The notes under the pieces were generated by a model. That model was not told the origin of the DNA. It saw only the letters and a list, made by a program, of their open reading frames with translations, and ran no database searches. A stretch of DNA of 64,000 nt. Source: Oceanimonas sp. GK1. GTDB lineage: Bacteria > Pseudomonadota > Gammaproteobacteria > Enterobacterales > Aeromonadaceae. The position numbers were made by a program, and so were the translations under genes. The first letter of the stretch is position 1; the number at the start of each line of letters is the position of its first letter. Positions 56,006-64,000 of this stretch are shown piece after piece. Location: positions 2,869,001 to 2,933,000 of the forward strand of contig NC_016745.1 in assembly GCF_000243075.1 (NCBI RefSeq). Reading direction: 5' to 3'.

Positions 56006-58087
56006 TCAAATATTGAGCAGCTTCCTGACACTATCCACAATACCATCAATGGCTTGAGCCCTTTTGGCACTGTTGTTTACCGGCAAACTGATATGAGGTG
56101 TCCCGGGATAATTAAGTGACTCTTTTACCAGCTCACCATTTTCTGGTAGATAATCGGCACCATAGATAACTGTTCTAGTCCCAACCGCTTCAGCCAAAAT
56201 AATTGGAGCAATATGAGCCCCTAAAACCAGATCAAGGTTAGATAACATGGCGGCAGTGTTCTCAAAATCATCTCTTTGATCAAGCTCATCAATGTTATAA
56301 ACTACTCTGCCAGTAAGTTTTTCAATTTTATCAAGCTCTTCACTACACTCAGCATACATGCAGTTAATGAATTCGACCTCAGGTAATTTTGAGATAACAA
56401 TAGCCATTTCATCAGCAGAAAGATAGTAAGTAGCTCTGGAGCCATAAACCAAGCCACTTCGCCAGGCAATTCCTACTCTGGGCCTATCTGTCGCTATTAT
56501 TGAATCAAGTTTTCTCTTCCACTTTTTCTTCAGAGAATGTTCAACCCAATAGTAGTCTTTATTGAACAAAGCGTGACCATAGGCTTGATAGTGCAGTGCT
56601 GGCAAGTCACCGGACAGCACAATCACATCAGCGTCAGCAAGTACAGAAGCATCCATATTTTTCAATGTACGTGCATTTTTTTCATTCATGGGAATAAATG
56701 AAATTTCAGGAAAAAGACGCTCGAAAGGTACTAACAAACGCTCTCTGCAGTAAGCTTTTACAATAGCACCTTGCTCTATTAGCCACTGATAATTGCTGGC
56801 AAAGTAAAGCTCATCACCAATACCTTGCTCTCTTAAAAGAAAAACTTTCTTTCCCGCTATGGGCTCACCATTCCAGATTCTTTTCTTGAAAGAGTCAAAG
56901 TTACTCTTGAATCTTAAGCTACGACCGCAAAGATACGCCTTATAAAAAGAATCTTTATCTCGAAGAGCAAGATAATAGAAATGTTTATTCCATTCATTTT
57001 CTTTATGAGAGGATATATATTTATCCAGGCTACAGCTAACTTCATATGACTTCCTGATCTCGCCAATATTCATATAAAAACGGACCAAATCAGCGGCAAT
57101 CTCAGTATCACGGGGCATCAGTTTAAAGAGAGTGAACAATTCGTTCGCTGCTGCAACAAGAGCATTTTTATCAAACCACTGCTTACTTTCATCCACTGAT
57201 TTATATCTGGCCAGCGCTTTATATTTTCTAAAGACAATGTCACTATCATCATCTTCAACTACTGCGGAGAAGTATTCATATGCTTTATGAAAGCTATCAT
57301 TTTTGTAATTAAAATATCCCAAGTATTTCTTAATCACATTGTCATCGGGGAATTTCTTTGATAGCTTTTCTAAATAGTAAATGAAAGCAGGAGTGCCATA
57401 ACTCTCTTCTATTACTTCCGCCAGAATATCCAAACAGTCGAAGAAACCTTGGCTTACAGCTTTATCGAGATAATGAAAAGCCTGTTCAAACTCTTCATTC
57501 TCTCTCAACACATATCCAAATAATGCATTGGCTCTGGCATTTCCTGAGTCTATCAGTAGTACACCATTCAATAATTTTGAGGCCTGGTCTCCTTTGTCTT
57601 GCTTAATCATCTTGGAGCAAGTGAATACAACTGAGTCGATAAGCTCGTTTGTTGATTCTATAGCCCATATATCGGACTCATTATTATCGCCTTCGGAAAG
57701 CTCGTACAGAGCTTCGTAGATTGAAGATAACCTTGCCAACACATGAATTTCTGCAGGGTGCGACTCTTGGAGTTTGAGGTAAAGAGGAAGTGCTGATTCG
57801 TAACATTGAAGATAGTAATAATTTTCTGCCTGAGATAACATAAAGTCTGAATTATCTGGAGAAAGAGAAAGCAGCTTTTCACCATACTCTACAGCCTTGC
57901 CAAAGTCTTTCATCTCCTGCAGCAATTTAACCAGGGTATGCAACAGCTCAATATTATTATTATCGATTTCAAGGAGTTGCTCAAAAACCACCAAGGCCCC
58001 ACTCAGGTTACCCTCGTGATAACAATGCAGCCCTTCATCGATAAGCTGATCGACTTTTTTGATATTTTCATTCATATTATGCTGCAT
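56006..58087 (-). CDS. TPR plus GT-B glycosyltransferase, candidate flagellin nonulosonic acid transferase (FlmG-like)
   Basis: A 693-residue protein. Residues 1-about 400 are TPR-like helical repeats (ALVVFEQLLEIDNNNIELLH, SALPLYLKLQESHP, AFHYLDKAVSQGF). The C-terminal 280 residues form a GT-B fold of the TPR-linked type: GKKVFLLREQGIGDELYFAS at 412, RPRVGIAWRSG near 535, and DFENTAAMLSNLDLVLGAHI near 606. This order resembles Caulobacter FlmG, whose TPR part binds flagellin and whose GT part adds nonulosonic acid. It is downstream of fliS in the flaG-fliD operon and convergent with legF. No Maf (DUF115) protein is in the window. AT-rich. Substrate is inferred. Confidence 0.75.
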   Translation of the reverse strand: MQHNMNENIKKVDQLIDEGLHCYHEGNLSGALVVFEQLLEIDNNNIELLHTLVKLLQEMKDFGKAVEYGEKLLSLSPDNSDFMLSQAENYYYLQCYESALPLYLKLQESHPAEIHVLARLSSIYEALYELSEGDNNESDIWAIESTNELIDSVVFTCSKMIKQDKGDQASKLLNGVLLIDSGNARANALFGYVLRENEEFEQAFHYLDKAVSQGFFDCLDILAEVIEESYGTPAFIYYLEKLSKKFPDDNVIKKYLGYFNYKNDSFHKAYEYFSAVVEDDDSDIVFRKYKALARYKSVDESKQWFDKNALVAAANELFTLFKLMPRDTEIAADLVRFYMNIGEIRKSYEVSCSLDKYISSHKENEWNKHFYYLALRDKDSFYKAYLCGRSLRFKSNFDSFKKRIWNGEPIAGKKVFLLREQGIGDELYFASNYQWLIEQGAIVKAYCRERLLVPFERLFPEISFIPMNEKNARTLKNMDASVLADADVIVLSGDLPALHYQAYGHALFNKDYYWVEHSLKKKWKRKLDSIIATDRPRVGIAWRSGLVYGSRATYYLSADEMAIVISKLPEVEFINCMYAECSEELDKIEKLTGRVVYNIDELDQRDDFENTAAMLSNLDLVLGAHIAPIILAEAVGTRTVIYGADYLPENGELVKESLNYPGTPHISLPVNNSAKRAQAIDGIVDSVRKLLNI

Positions 58088-58113
58088 TGACTATATCCTA
58101 CTTCATAAAATCG

Positions 58114-58500
58114 TTATTTCTGATACTCAACCGGGATGGAATCCCAACCCTCTTTTATACCCCTCAGTAAACTACTGACCGATTCCAAACGCTCAGCATC
58201 ATTGTTACTGTTAGCCTGAACCAGTTCATTCATCATAAATTCATAAAGATTCTCAAGATTGTTAGCTATCTCACCACCAGCTTCATGATCTAATGACATT
58301 CGCAGCTCAGCCAATATTAACAAAGTCGCAGTCAACAACTCACCACGCTCGGCATAGTCTTTATTTTCAATAGCCACTCGCGCCTTTGCCATACGCTCCA
58401 GTGCACCCGCCAGTAACATCTTTACAACCTGGTACGGGCTGGCTACTTGTTTTTGACTGTCCAACGCCACAGATTTGTATGCTTTCATTGAGCCACGCAT
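58114..58500 (-). CDS. fliS: Flagellin export chaperone FliS
   Basis: A 128-residue helical chaperone that binds the flagellin C-terminus. It begins MRGSMKAYKSVALDSQKQVA and has SPYQVVKMLLAGALERMAKA and the C-terminal NLYEFMMNELVQAN. The start at 58500 has AGAGGT six bases upstream; longer frames would overlap the preceding gene. It precedes the glycosyltransferase by 26 bases. Confidence 0.93.
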   Translation of the reverse strand: MRGSMKAYKSVALDSQKQVASPYQVVKMLLAGALERMAKARVAIENKDYAERGELLTATLLILAELRMSLDHEAGGEIANNLENLYEFMMNELVQANSNNDAERLESVSSLLRGIKEGWDSIPVEYQK

Positions 58501-58504
58501 AGCA

Positions 58505-58816
58505 TTACCTCTCATTATACTTAATACTATTATACGCCTTAACAAGACGCTTTCCTTTATTAATTTCTTTTAATTTATTACCTAGCTTATTCTGTAACTT
58601 CTCAGATTTATCTTTTAAATTTTTAGAGCGTTCAATTAACTTGCTTACATCAGATACAGGGATTGCACCAGATGTTATTAGAATATTCAACTCATCCAGG
58701 ATCCTGGCTCTGGATGAAAGCTCACTCTGAATTAGAGTCTCATCCAGCTCTTCTTCTTTATCCAGCTCCTGAACTAACCGCTCGTCAATCAGCTCTAAAT
58801 CCCTAAGCAAACTCAC
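58505..58816 (-). CDS. FliT-like small helical flagellar chaperone
   Basis: A 103-residue charged helical protein (MSLLRDLELIDERLVQELDK) with no clear sequence identity to E. coli FliT. Its place between fliD (four-base overlap) and fliS is where fliT, or flaI in Vibrio, occurs, so a FliD-export chaperone role is likely from context. It is AT-rich and lysine-rich at the C-terminus. Confidence 0.65.
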   Translation of the reverse strand: MSLLRDLELIDERLVQELDKEEELDETLIQSELSSRARILDELNILITSGAIPVSDVSKLIERSKNLKDKSEKLQNKLGNKLKEINKGKRLVKAYNSIKYNER

Positions 58817-60198
58817 TGGTTATCACCCATTCCTGGCATATTAGAAAAAGCAGCCATAACGGAATTCAACTGCTGATTCATTTTTGCAACCATCATATCC
58901 ATGGATGAAAACTGCTTATATACTCTCGCTTCAAAACCTGCCATATACTCCTCAAACTTATCGGCATCCGTCTCTAAGCGACGCATTTGTTGATTTAAGG
59001 ATTCATTTCTCTTGGTTAAAACACCATCTCGACCTGTGTAGCTATCAATTAGATCATTAAATTTATTGCTGATTCCGCTTTCGGATGAAAACAAAAAACC
59101 TACTTCATCGAAGTTTGCTGTTAGCTGTTCTTTCAGTACACTTTCATCTAGCTCTAAAGTGCCATCTTTTTTCGTTTTGACACCAAAATCATTCAGGCTT
59201 GTCATTGATCCTGATGCACCTGATACAGCTTCACTCAGCATGTCTCTCATTTTTGACTTGAGGCCACGGGTTGTGCTATCACCATTCAATGGGCCAGCCT
59301 TTTCACTTACAGCATTATATTCACTCAGGTTGTCAACAACGTTAATAACTTTATTATAGGCCGTTACAAATTCCTTGATGCTTTCCTCAACAGCCTTTTT
59401 ATCGTAACCTATGGTCAAGGTCGTATTTGGATTAGATCCCGTGGCATCATTTACTTTTTTAAGATCAAATGTAACATCGGCAATTGCATCTTTTATTTCA
59501 TTGGACTGACTGGTAACTACAGCGCCATCTATTGAAACCTTGGCATTTTTAGCAGCCTGAATCTCGTATGTTGTTCCAAGATTATTTAGGCTAAACCCAC
59601 CCTCACCATCATTGTTGCTGCTGGCTGCTACAGAGATTTTACTGTCTTCCCCGGTTTTATCAGAGAAATAGACTAATCGGGAACCAAGGTCATCGGTGAT
59701 GACAGTGGCTCGTACTCCTTTGTTATCTTCAGCGTTGTTGATGGCAGCCGCCACCTCTGCCAGGGTACTTTTTTCTTTATCTATATTGACGGTAAAAGAT
59801 TCGCTACCGACCTGCATGGTCAGACTGCCTGAGCCTAACGCCTTGTCCGCAGCTACAGCATCAGAGCCAAGCTTATGAGCCTGTGCCAACTGCATTACTT
59901 GTATAGAGTAGCTACCGGCCACGGCACTACTTCCAGCTCTGGCAGTAATATAATCATCCTTATCCAGCGTGACTGAGCGCTTTTGAAAGTCTCCATTATC
60001 ACCCAGTTTTTTCAGAGCACTATTAAAGCTATCAAGCGCACTTTTGATAGAGCCGTAGGAAGATAATTGAACATCAATAGTATCGGCACGTCGCGACAGC
60101 TGTTGATCCTTGGCCGCACGCTCACCGGCTACGGTTGCATCAACAAAGGCCTGAATTGGAAAACCGGAGCCTACGCCGGGTAACTTTAAATCAGCCAC
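58813..60198 (-). CDS. fliD: Flagellar filament cap protein FliD
   Basis: A 461-residue cap protein (HAP2) on which flagellin subunits fold. It has the N-terminal LKLPGVGSGFPIQAFVDATV, TLDKDDYITARAGSSAVAGS, and a C-terminal coiled coil (LNQQMRRLETDADKFEEYMA, then MDMMVAKMNQQLNSVMA). Length is in the usual range. It lies eleven bases after flaG. Confidence 0.96.
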   Translation of the reverse strand: MADLKLPGVGSGFPIQAFVDATVAGERAAKDQQLSRRADTIDVQLSSYGSIKSALDSFNSALKKLGDNGDFQKRSVTLDKDDYITARAGSSAVAGSYSIQVMQLAQAHKLGSDAVAADKALGSGSLTMQVGSESFTVNIDKEKSTLAEVAAAINNAEDNKGVRATVITDDLGSRLVYFSDKTGEDSKISVAASSNNDGEGGFSLNNLGTTYEIQAAKNAKVSIDGAVVTSQSNEIKDAIADVTFDLKKVNDATGSNPNTTLTIGYDKKAVEESIKEFVTAYNKVINVVDNLSEYNAVSEKAGPLNGDSTTRGLKSKMRDMLSEAVSGASGSMTSLNDFGVKTKKDGTLELDESVLKEQLTANFDEVGFLFSSESGISNKFNDLIDSYTGRDGVLTKRNESLNQQMRRLETDADKFEEYMAGFEARVYKQFSSMDMMVAKMNQQLNSVMAAFSNMPGMGDNQ

Positions 60199-60209
60199 AG
60201 TGGTTTCTC

Positions 60210-60587
60210 CTATGCTTTGGTATCAATCAAGCCCCTGCTTGCTTCACTCAGACGGGTGATCACATCCAGCAGTTCTTCCGATGGGATCTGACGAACCACA
60301 TCACCAGTATCGCTGTCTAGCACAGTCACTATATGCCGGCCGGAGTCTTCGTCTACTCTGAATTTGAGGCCACGGTTAAAAGTACTGACAAATGACTCAA
60401 CCTGCTCTGCCATCTCTTCCAGTTGCTTAGCCGTCAGTTCAGTTTCCTGAGGTTTGCTCACCCCTTGTACTGCCTGGGCGGTTTGAGTAACTTCGTTACC
60501 GACAGGTTTAGTTGCCACAGGAAGCTGTTTATTTAGTGCATCAGCTGTTGTGGTTTGCACCCGTTGGGAAGGGATATGCGTGTTCAT
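60210..60587 (-). CDS. flaG: Flagellar protein FlaG
   Basis: A 125-residue FlaG-family protein that influences filament length in Vibrio, Campylobacter and Aeromonas. The N-terminal 55 residues are polar and disordered; the C-terminal domain is GLKFRVDEDSGRHIVTVLDS, then VVRQIPSEELLDVITRL. It is first in flaG-fliD-fliT-fliS-GT. Confidence 0.93.
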   Translation of the reverse strand: MNTHIPSQRVQTTTADALNKQLPVATKPVGNEVTQTAQAVQGVSKPQETELTAKQLEEMAEQVESFVSTFNRGLKFRVDEDSGRHIVTVLDSDTGDVVRQIPSEELLDVITRLSEASRGLIDTKA

Positions 60588-60615
60588 GTTTGAGCCCTCA
60601 TCACCAAAACTAAGA

Positions 60616-60664
60616 CGCCGTTCAGCTTAACGACCTATTATCTATGGCATTAAGCTCAACGGCG
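60616..60664. repeat. Long inverted repeat upstream of flaG
   Basis: Arms CGCCGTTCAGCTTAA (60616-60630) and TTAAGCTCAACGGCG (60650-60664) pair at 14 of 15 positions around a 19-base loop. It overlaps the predicted sigma-28 promoter of flaG. Confidence 0.75.
60627..60653 (-). promoter_or_regulatory. Possible sigma-28 promoter of flaG
   Basis: On the minus strand TTAA, 15-bp spacer, GTCGTTAA: 3 of 4 and 6 of 8 matches to TAAA-N15-GCCGATAA. About 40 bases before the flaG ATG. Confidence 0.4.
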
Positions 60665-60669
60665 AACAA

Positions 60670-60689
60670 ACCGGGGGAATGCCCCCGGT
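60670..60689 (-). terminator. Intrinsic terminator of fliC
   Basis: On the minus strand ACCGGGGG, loop CATT, CCCCCGGT, then TTGTT, 12 bases after the fliC stop. Strong stem, short T-tail; it separates fliC from flaG. Confidence 0.8.
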
Positions 60690-60700
60690 AAATATCAGGC

Positions 60701-61519
60701 TTAGCCCAGCAGAGACAGGGCAGCCTGCGGAATTTGCTTGGCCTGAGCCAGAATGGAAGTACCGGCCTGCTGCAGAATCTGCTGTTTGGTCAGGTTAACG
60801 GTTTCGGCGGCAAAGTCCACATCCTTGATACGGCTCATACCGGCTGCAGCATTTTCCCGAATGTTGGCCAGGTTGTTGATGGTGCTGTCCATCCGGTTTT
60901 GGAATGAGCCCAGCTTGGCGCGTTGTGAATCAATGGTGCCAATCGCATTATCAATCAATGAAATAGCACTACCAGCCGCACTGTTATCAGCGACAGTAAT
61001 CGTTTTTACTATCAATGCACTAGCATCCAAGGCGTCGATGCTCAAGCTTACGGTTTCGCCTTCATTAGCACCGACCTGAAAAATTTTACCGGCGAAGGAG
61101 CCGTTCAGCAGGTTCTGGCCACCAAAGGTGGTCTTTTCTGAAATCCGATCCAGCTCCGCTTTCAATTGGGTCAATTCTTCCGAAATTGCTTCTCGGTCTT
61201 TAGTGTTGTTTGAATCGTTAGCACCCTGCACAGCCAGATCCCGCATCCGCTGCAGAATATTGGTGGACTCATCCAGTGCACCTTCAGCGGTTTGCGCCAG
61301 AGAAATACCGTCCTGAGCGTTTTTAATCGCCACCCCCAAGCCACGAACCTGAGAGTTCAGACGGTTGGAGATTTGCAGGCCGGCCGCGTCGTCCTTGGCG
61401 GAGTTGATGCGGCTACCGGTGGACAAACGCTCCATGGAGGTAGCCAGGGCGTTGGAAGACTTGTTCAGGTTGCGCTGGGCACCCATTGCAGTGACGTTAG
61501 TGTTGACTGTAATCGCCAT
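60701..61519 (-). CDS. fliC: Flagellin FliC (compact, D0/D1 only)
   Basis: A 272-residue flagellin, near the minimum for the family. The N-terminal D0/D1 ([40 protein letters not shown]) and C-terminal helix ([20 protein letters not shown]) are complete. The central region is only about 50 residues, so outer D2/D3 domains are absent. It holds several Ser/Thr (for example NSAAGSAIS, near 180) that could carry glycan. It is monocistronic, with a perfect-type sigma-28 promoter and a terminator. Confidence 0.97.
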   Translation of the reverse strand: MAITVNTNVTAMGAQRNLNKSSNALATSMERLSTGSRINSAKDDAAGLQISNRLNSQVRGLGVAIKNAQDGISLAQTAEGALDESTNILQRMRDLAVQGANDSNNTKDREAISEELTQLKAELDRISEKTTFGGQNLLNGSFAGKIFQVGANEGETVSLSIDALDASALIVKTITVADNSAAGSAISLIDNAIGTIDSQRAKLGSFQNRMDSTINNLANIRENAAAGMSRIKDVDFAAETVNLTKQQILQQAGTSILAQAKQIPQAALSLLG

Positions 61520-61578
61520 AATAAACTCTCCGTTGAGGTTTGTTCCGGCCCGTGCCGGTAGTGCGTTGTTATCTTAAG

Positions 61579-61605
61579 GTATCGGCGAGGTTTTCGGCTT
61601 CTTTA
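61579..61605 (-). promoter_or_regulatory. Sigma-28 (FliA) promoter of fliC
   Basis: On the minus strand TAAA, 15-bp spacer, GCCGATAC against TAAA-N15-GCCGATAA: one mismatch. It lies 60 bases before the fliC ATG. Confidence 0.92.
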
Positions 61606-61773
61606 GCGTTTTTTCGCTGTGTTCTGACCAGTACCACCCTGCCTTTCATAAGGGCTATCGGCCTCGTTTGACCAAGCTTTAGAGTGTTTTTTGGTAAGGG
61701 GAATTATTGCCGCTTCGCGGCAAGTCGCGGGCATTCGCCCGCATGCCCCCCCTTCGCGGGGGTGACGTCAGGT

Positions 61774-63813
<2,040 letters not shown>

Positions 63814-63852
63814 TCAGATTTCACTTAAAAAATTAAAGGCCTGCTGCGCAGG

Positions 63853-63942
63853 CCCTGCCAGCTAAAGCGGCAGCTACAAAATCCCTGCCGGCCATAGCCG
63901 TCGTTACAAGATCCTTGCCGGCAGAAGAGGCAGTTGCAAAGG
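63853..63942. repeat. Three tandem 30-bp units of the REP-like element
   Basis: Units at 63853-63882, 63883-63912 and 63913-63942, each beginning CC(C/T)TGCC(A/G)GC. The first contains the GCTAAAGCGGC core seen three times in fliO. The units decay progressively from the first to the third. Confidence 0.75.
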
Positions 63943-63962
63943 GCCCGGTATGCCGGGCCCTT
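63939..63962. terminator. Strong palindrome after the probable zipA end
   Basis: AAGGGCCCGG, loop TATG, CCGGGCCCTT. It is 11 bases past the stop codon of the partial gene; the T-tail on the minus strand is short (TTTGC), so termination is likely but not certain. Confidence 0.55.
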
Positions 63963-63973
63963 GTTGAAAGAAG

Positions 63974-64000
63974 TTACCGGGCCTGGCTGTCGTAGTCGCG
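63974..64000 (-). CDS. C-terminal end of a truncated gene, probably zipA
   Basis: Only eight codons and a stop (RDYDSQAR) lie inside the window. The position immediately upstream of ligA on the same strand is where zipA, the FtsZ membrane anchor, is found in gammaproteobacteria. The call rests on synteny alone. Confidence 0.4.
   Translation of the reverse strand, partial: RDYDSQAR

Overview
This 64 kb window comes from a GC-rich, motile gammaproteobacterium. The likely placement is Aeromonadales, close to Oceanimonas, Oceanisphaera or Zobellella. This is inferred from E. coli-like housekeeping genes (rdgC, trhP, emrD, suhB, tyrA-aroF, mlaA, ligA) combined with a Vibrio/Pseudomonas-style polar flagellar regulon (flrA/flrBC, flhF/flhG, parC/parP). 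No rRNA, tRNA, insertion sequence, CRISPR array or prophage was seen.

Layout. (1) 0-10 kb: housekeeping genes, namely rdgC, a YgiW-like periplasmic protein, trhP overlapping yfhL, emrD, a pagL-like lipid A deacylase, suhB with a boxA in its leader, the tyrA-aroF tyrosine pair with a TyrR box, a small unknown gene, and mlaA. (2) 10.2-17.2 kb, minus strand: complete cytochrome c maturation operon ccmABCDEFGHI. (3) 17.5-31.1 kb, minus strand: chemotaxis and late flagellar operon flhA-flhF-flhG-fliA-cheY-cheZ-cheA-cheB-motC-motD-parC-parP-cheW-DUF2802. (4) 31.2-44.6 kb, minus strand: export apparatus, switch and basal body genes, fliE through fliR and flhB. (5) 44.7-48.7 kb, minus strand: master regulators flrA, flrB and flrC. 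(6) 49.0-56.0 kb, plus strand: a seven-gene legionaminic-acid-type nonulosonic acid operon ending in a CMP-sugar synthetase. (7) 56.0-61.5 kb, minus strand: fliC and flaG-fliD-fliT-like-fliS, followed by a 693-residue TPR plus GT-B glycosyltransferase that abuts the sugar operon. (8) 61.8-64 kb: ligA and the last codons of a probable zipA.

How it fits together. FlrA (sigma-54 activator) and FlrBC drive sigma-54 promoters; TGG(C/T)-N-TTGC elements are visible before fliE, fliK and flhA. These make the basal body and FliA. FliA (sigma-28) then drives TAAA-N15-GCCGATAA-type promoters found before fliC and before cheY, and probably before flaG. FlhF/FlhG and ParC/ParP place the flagellum and the chemoreceptor array at the pole.

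The most interesting part is the flagellin-modification module. A legionaminic acid synthesis operon converges on a TPR-glycosyltransferase that is co-directional with fliS/fliD/flaG, and no Maf-type transferase is seen in the window. This suggests an FlmG-like route for decorating a minimal 272-residue flagellin. The segment from about 54.2 to 60.2 kb is clearly AT-richer than its surroundings, which suggests exchange of a surface-structure cassette.
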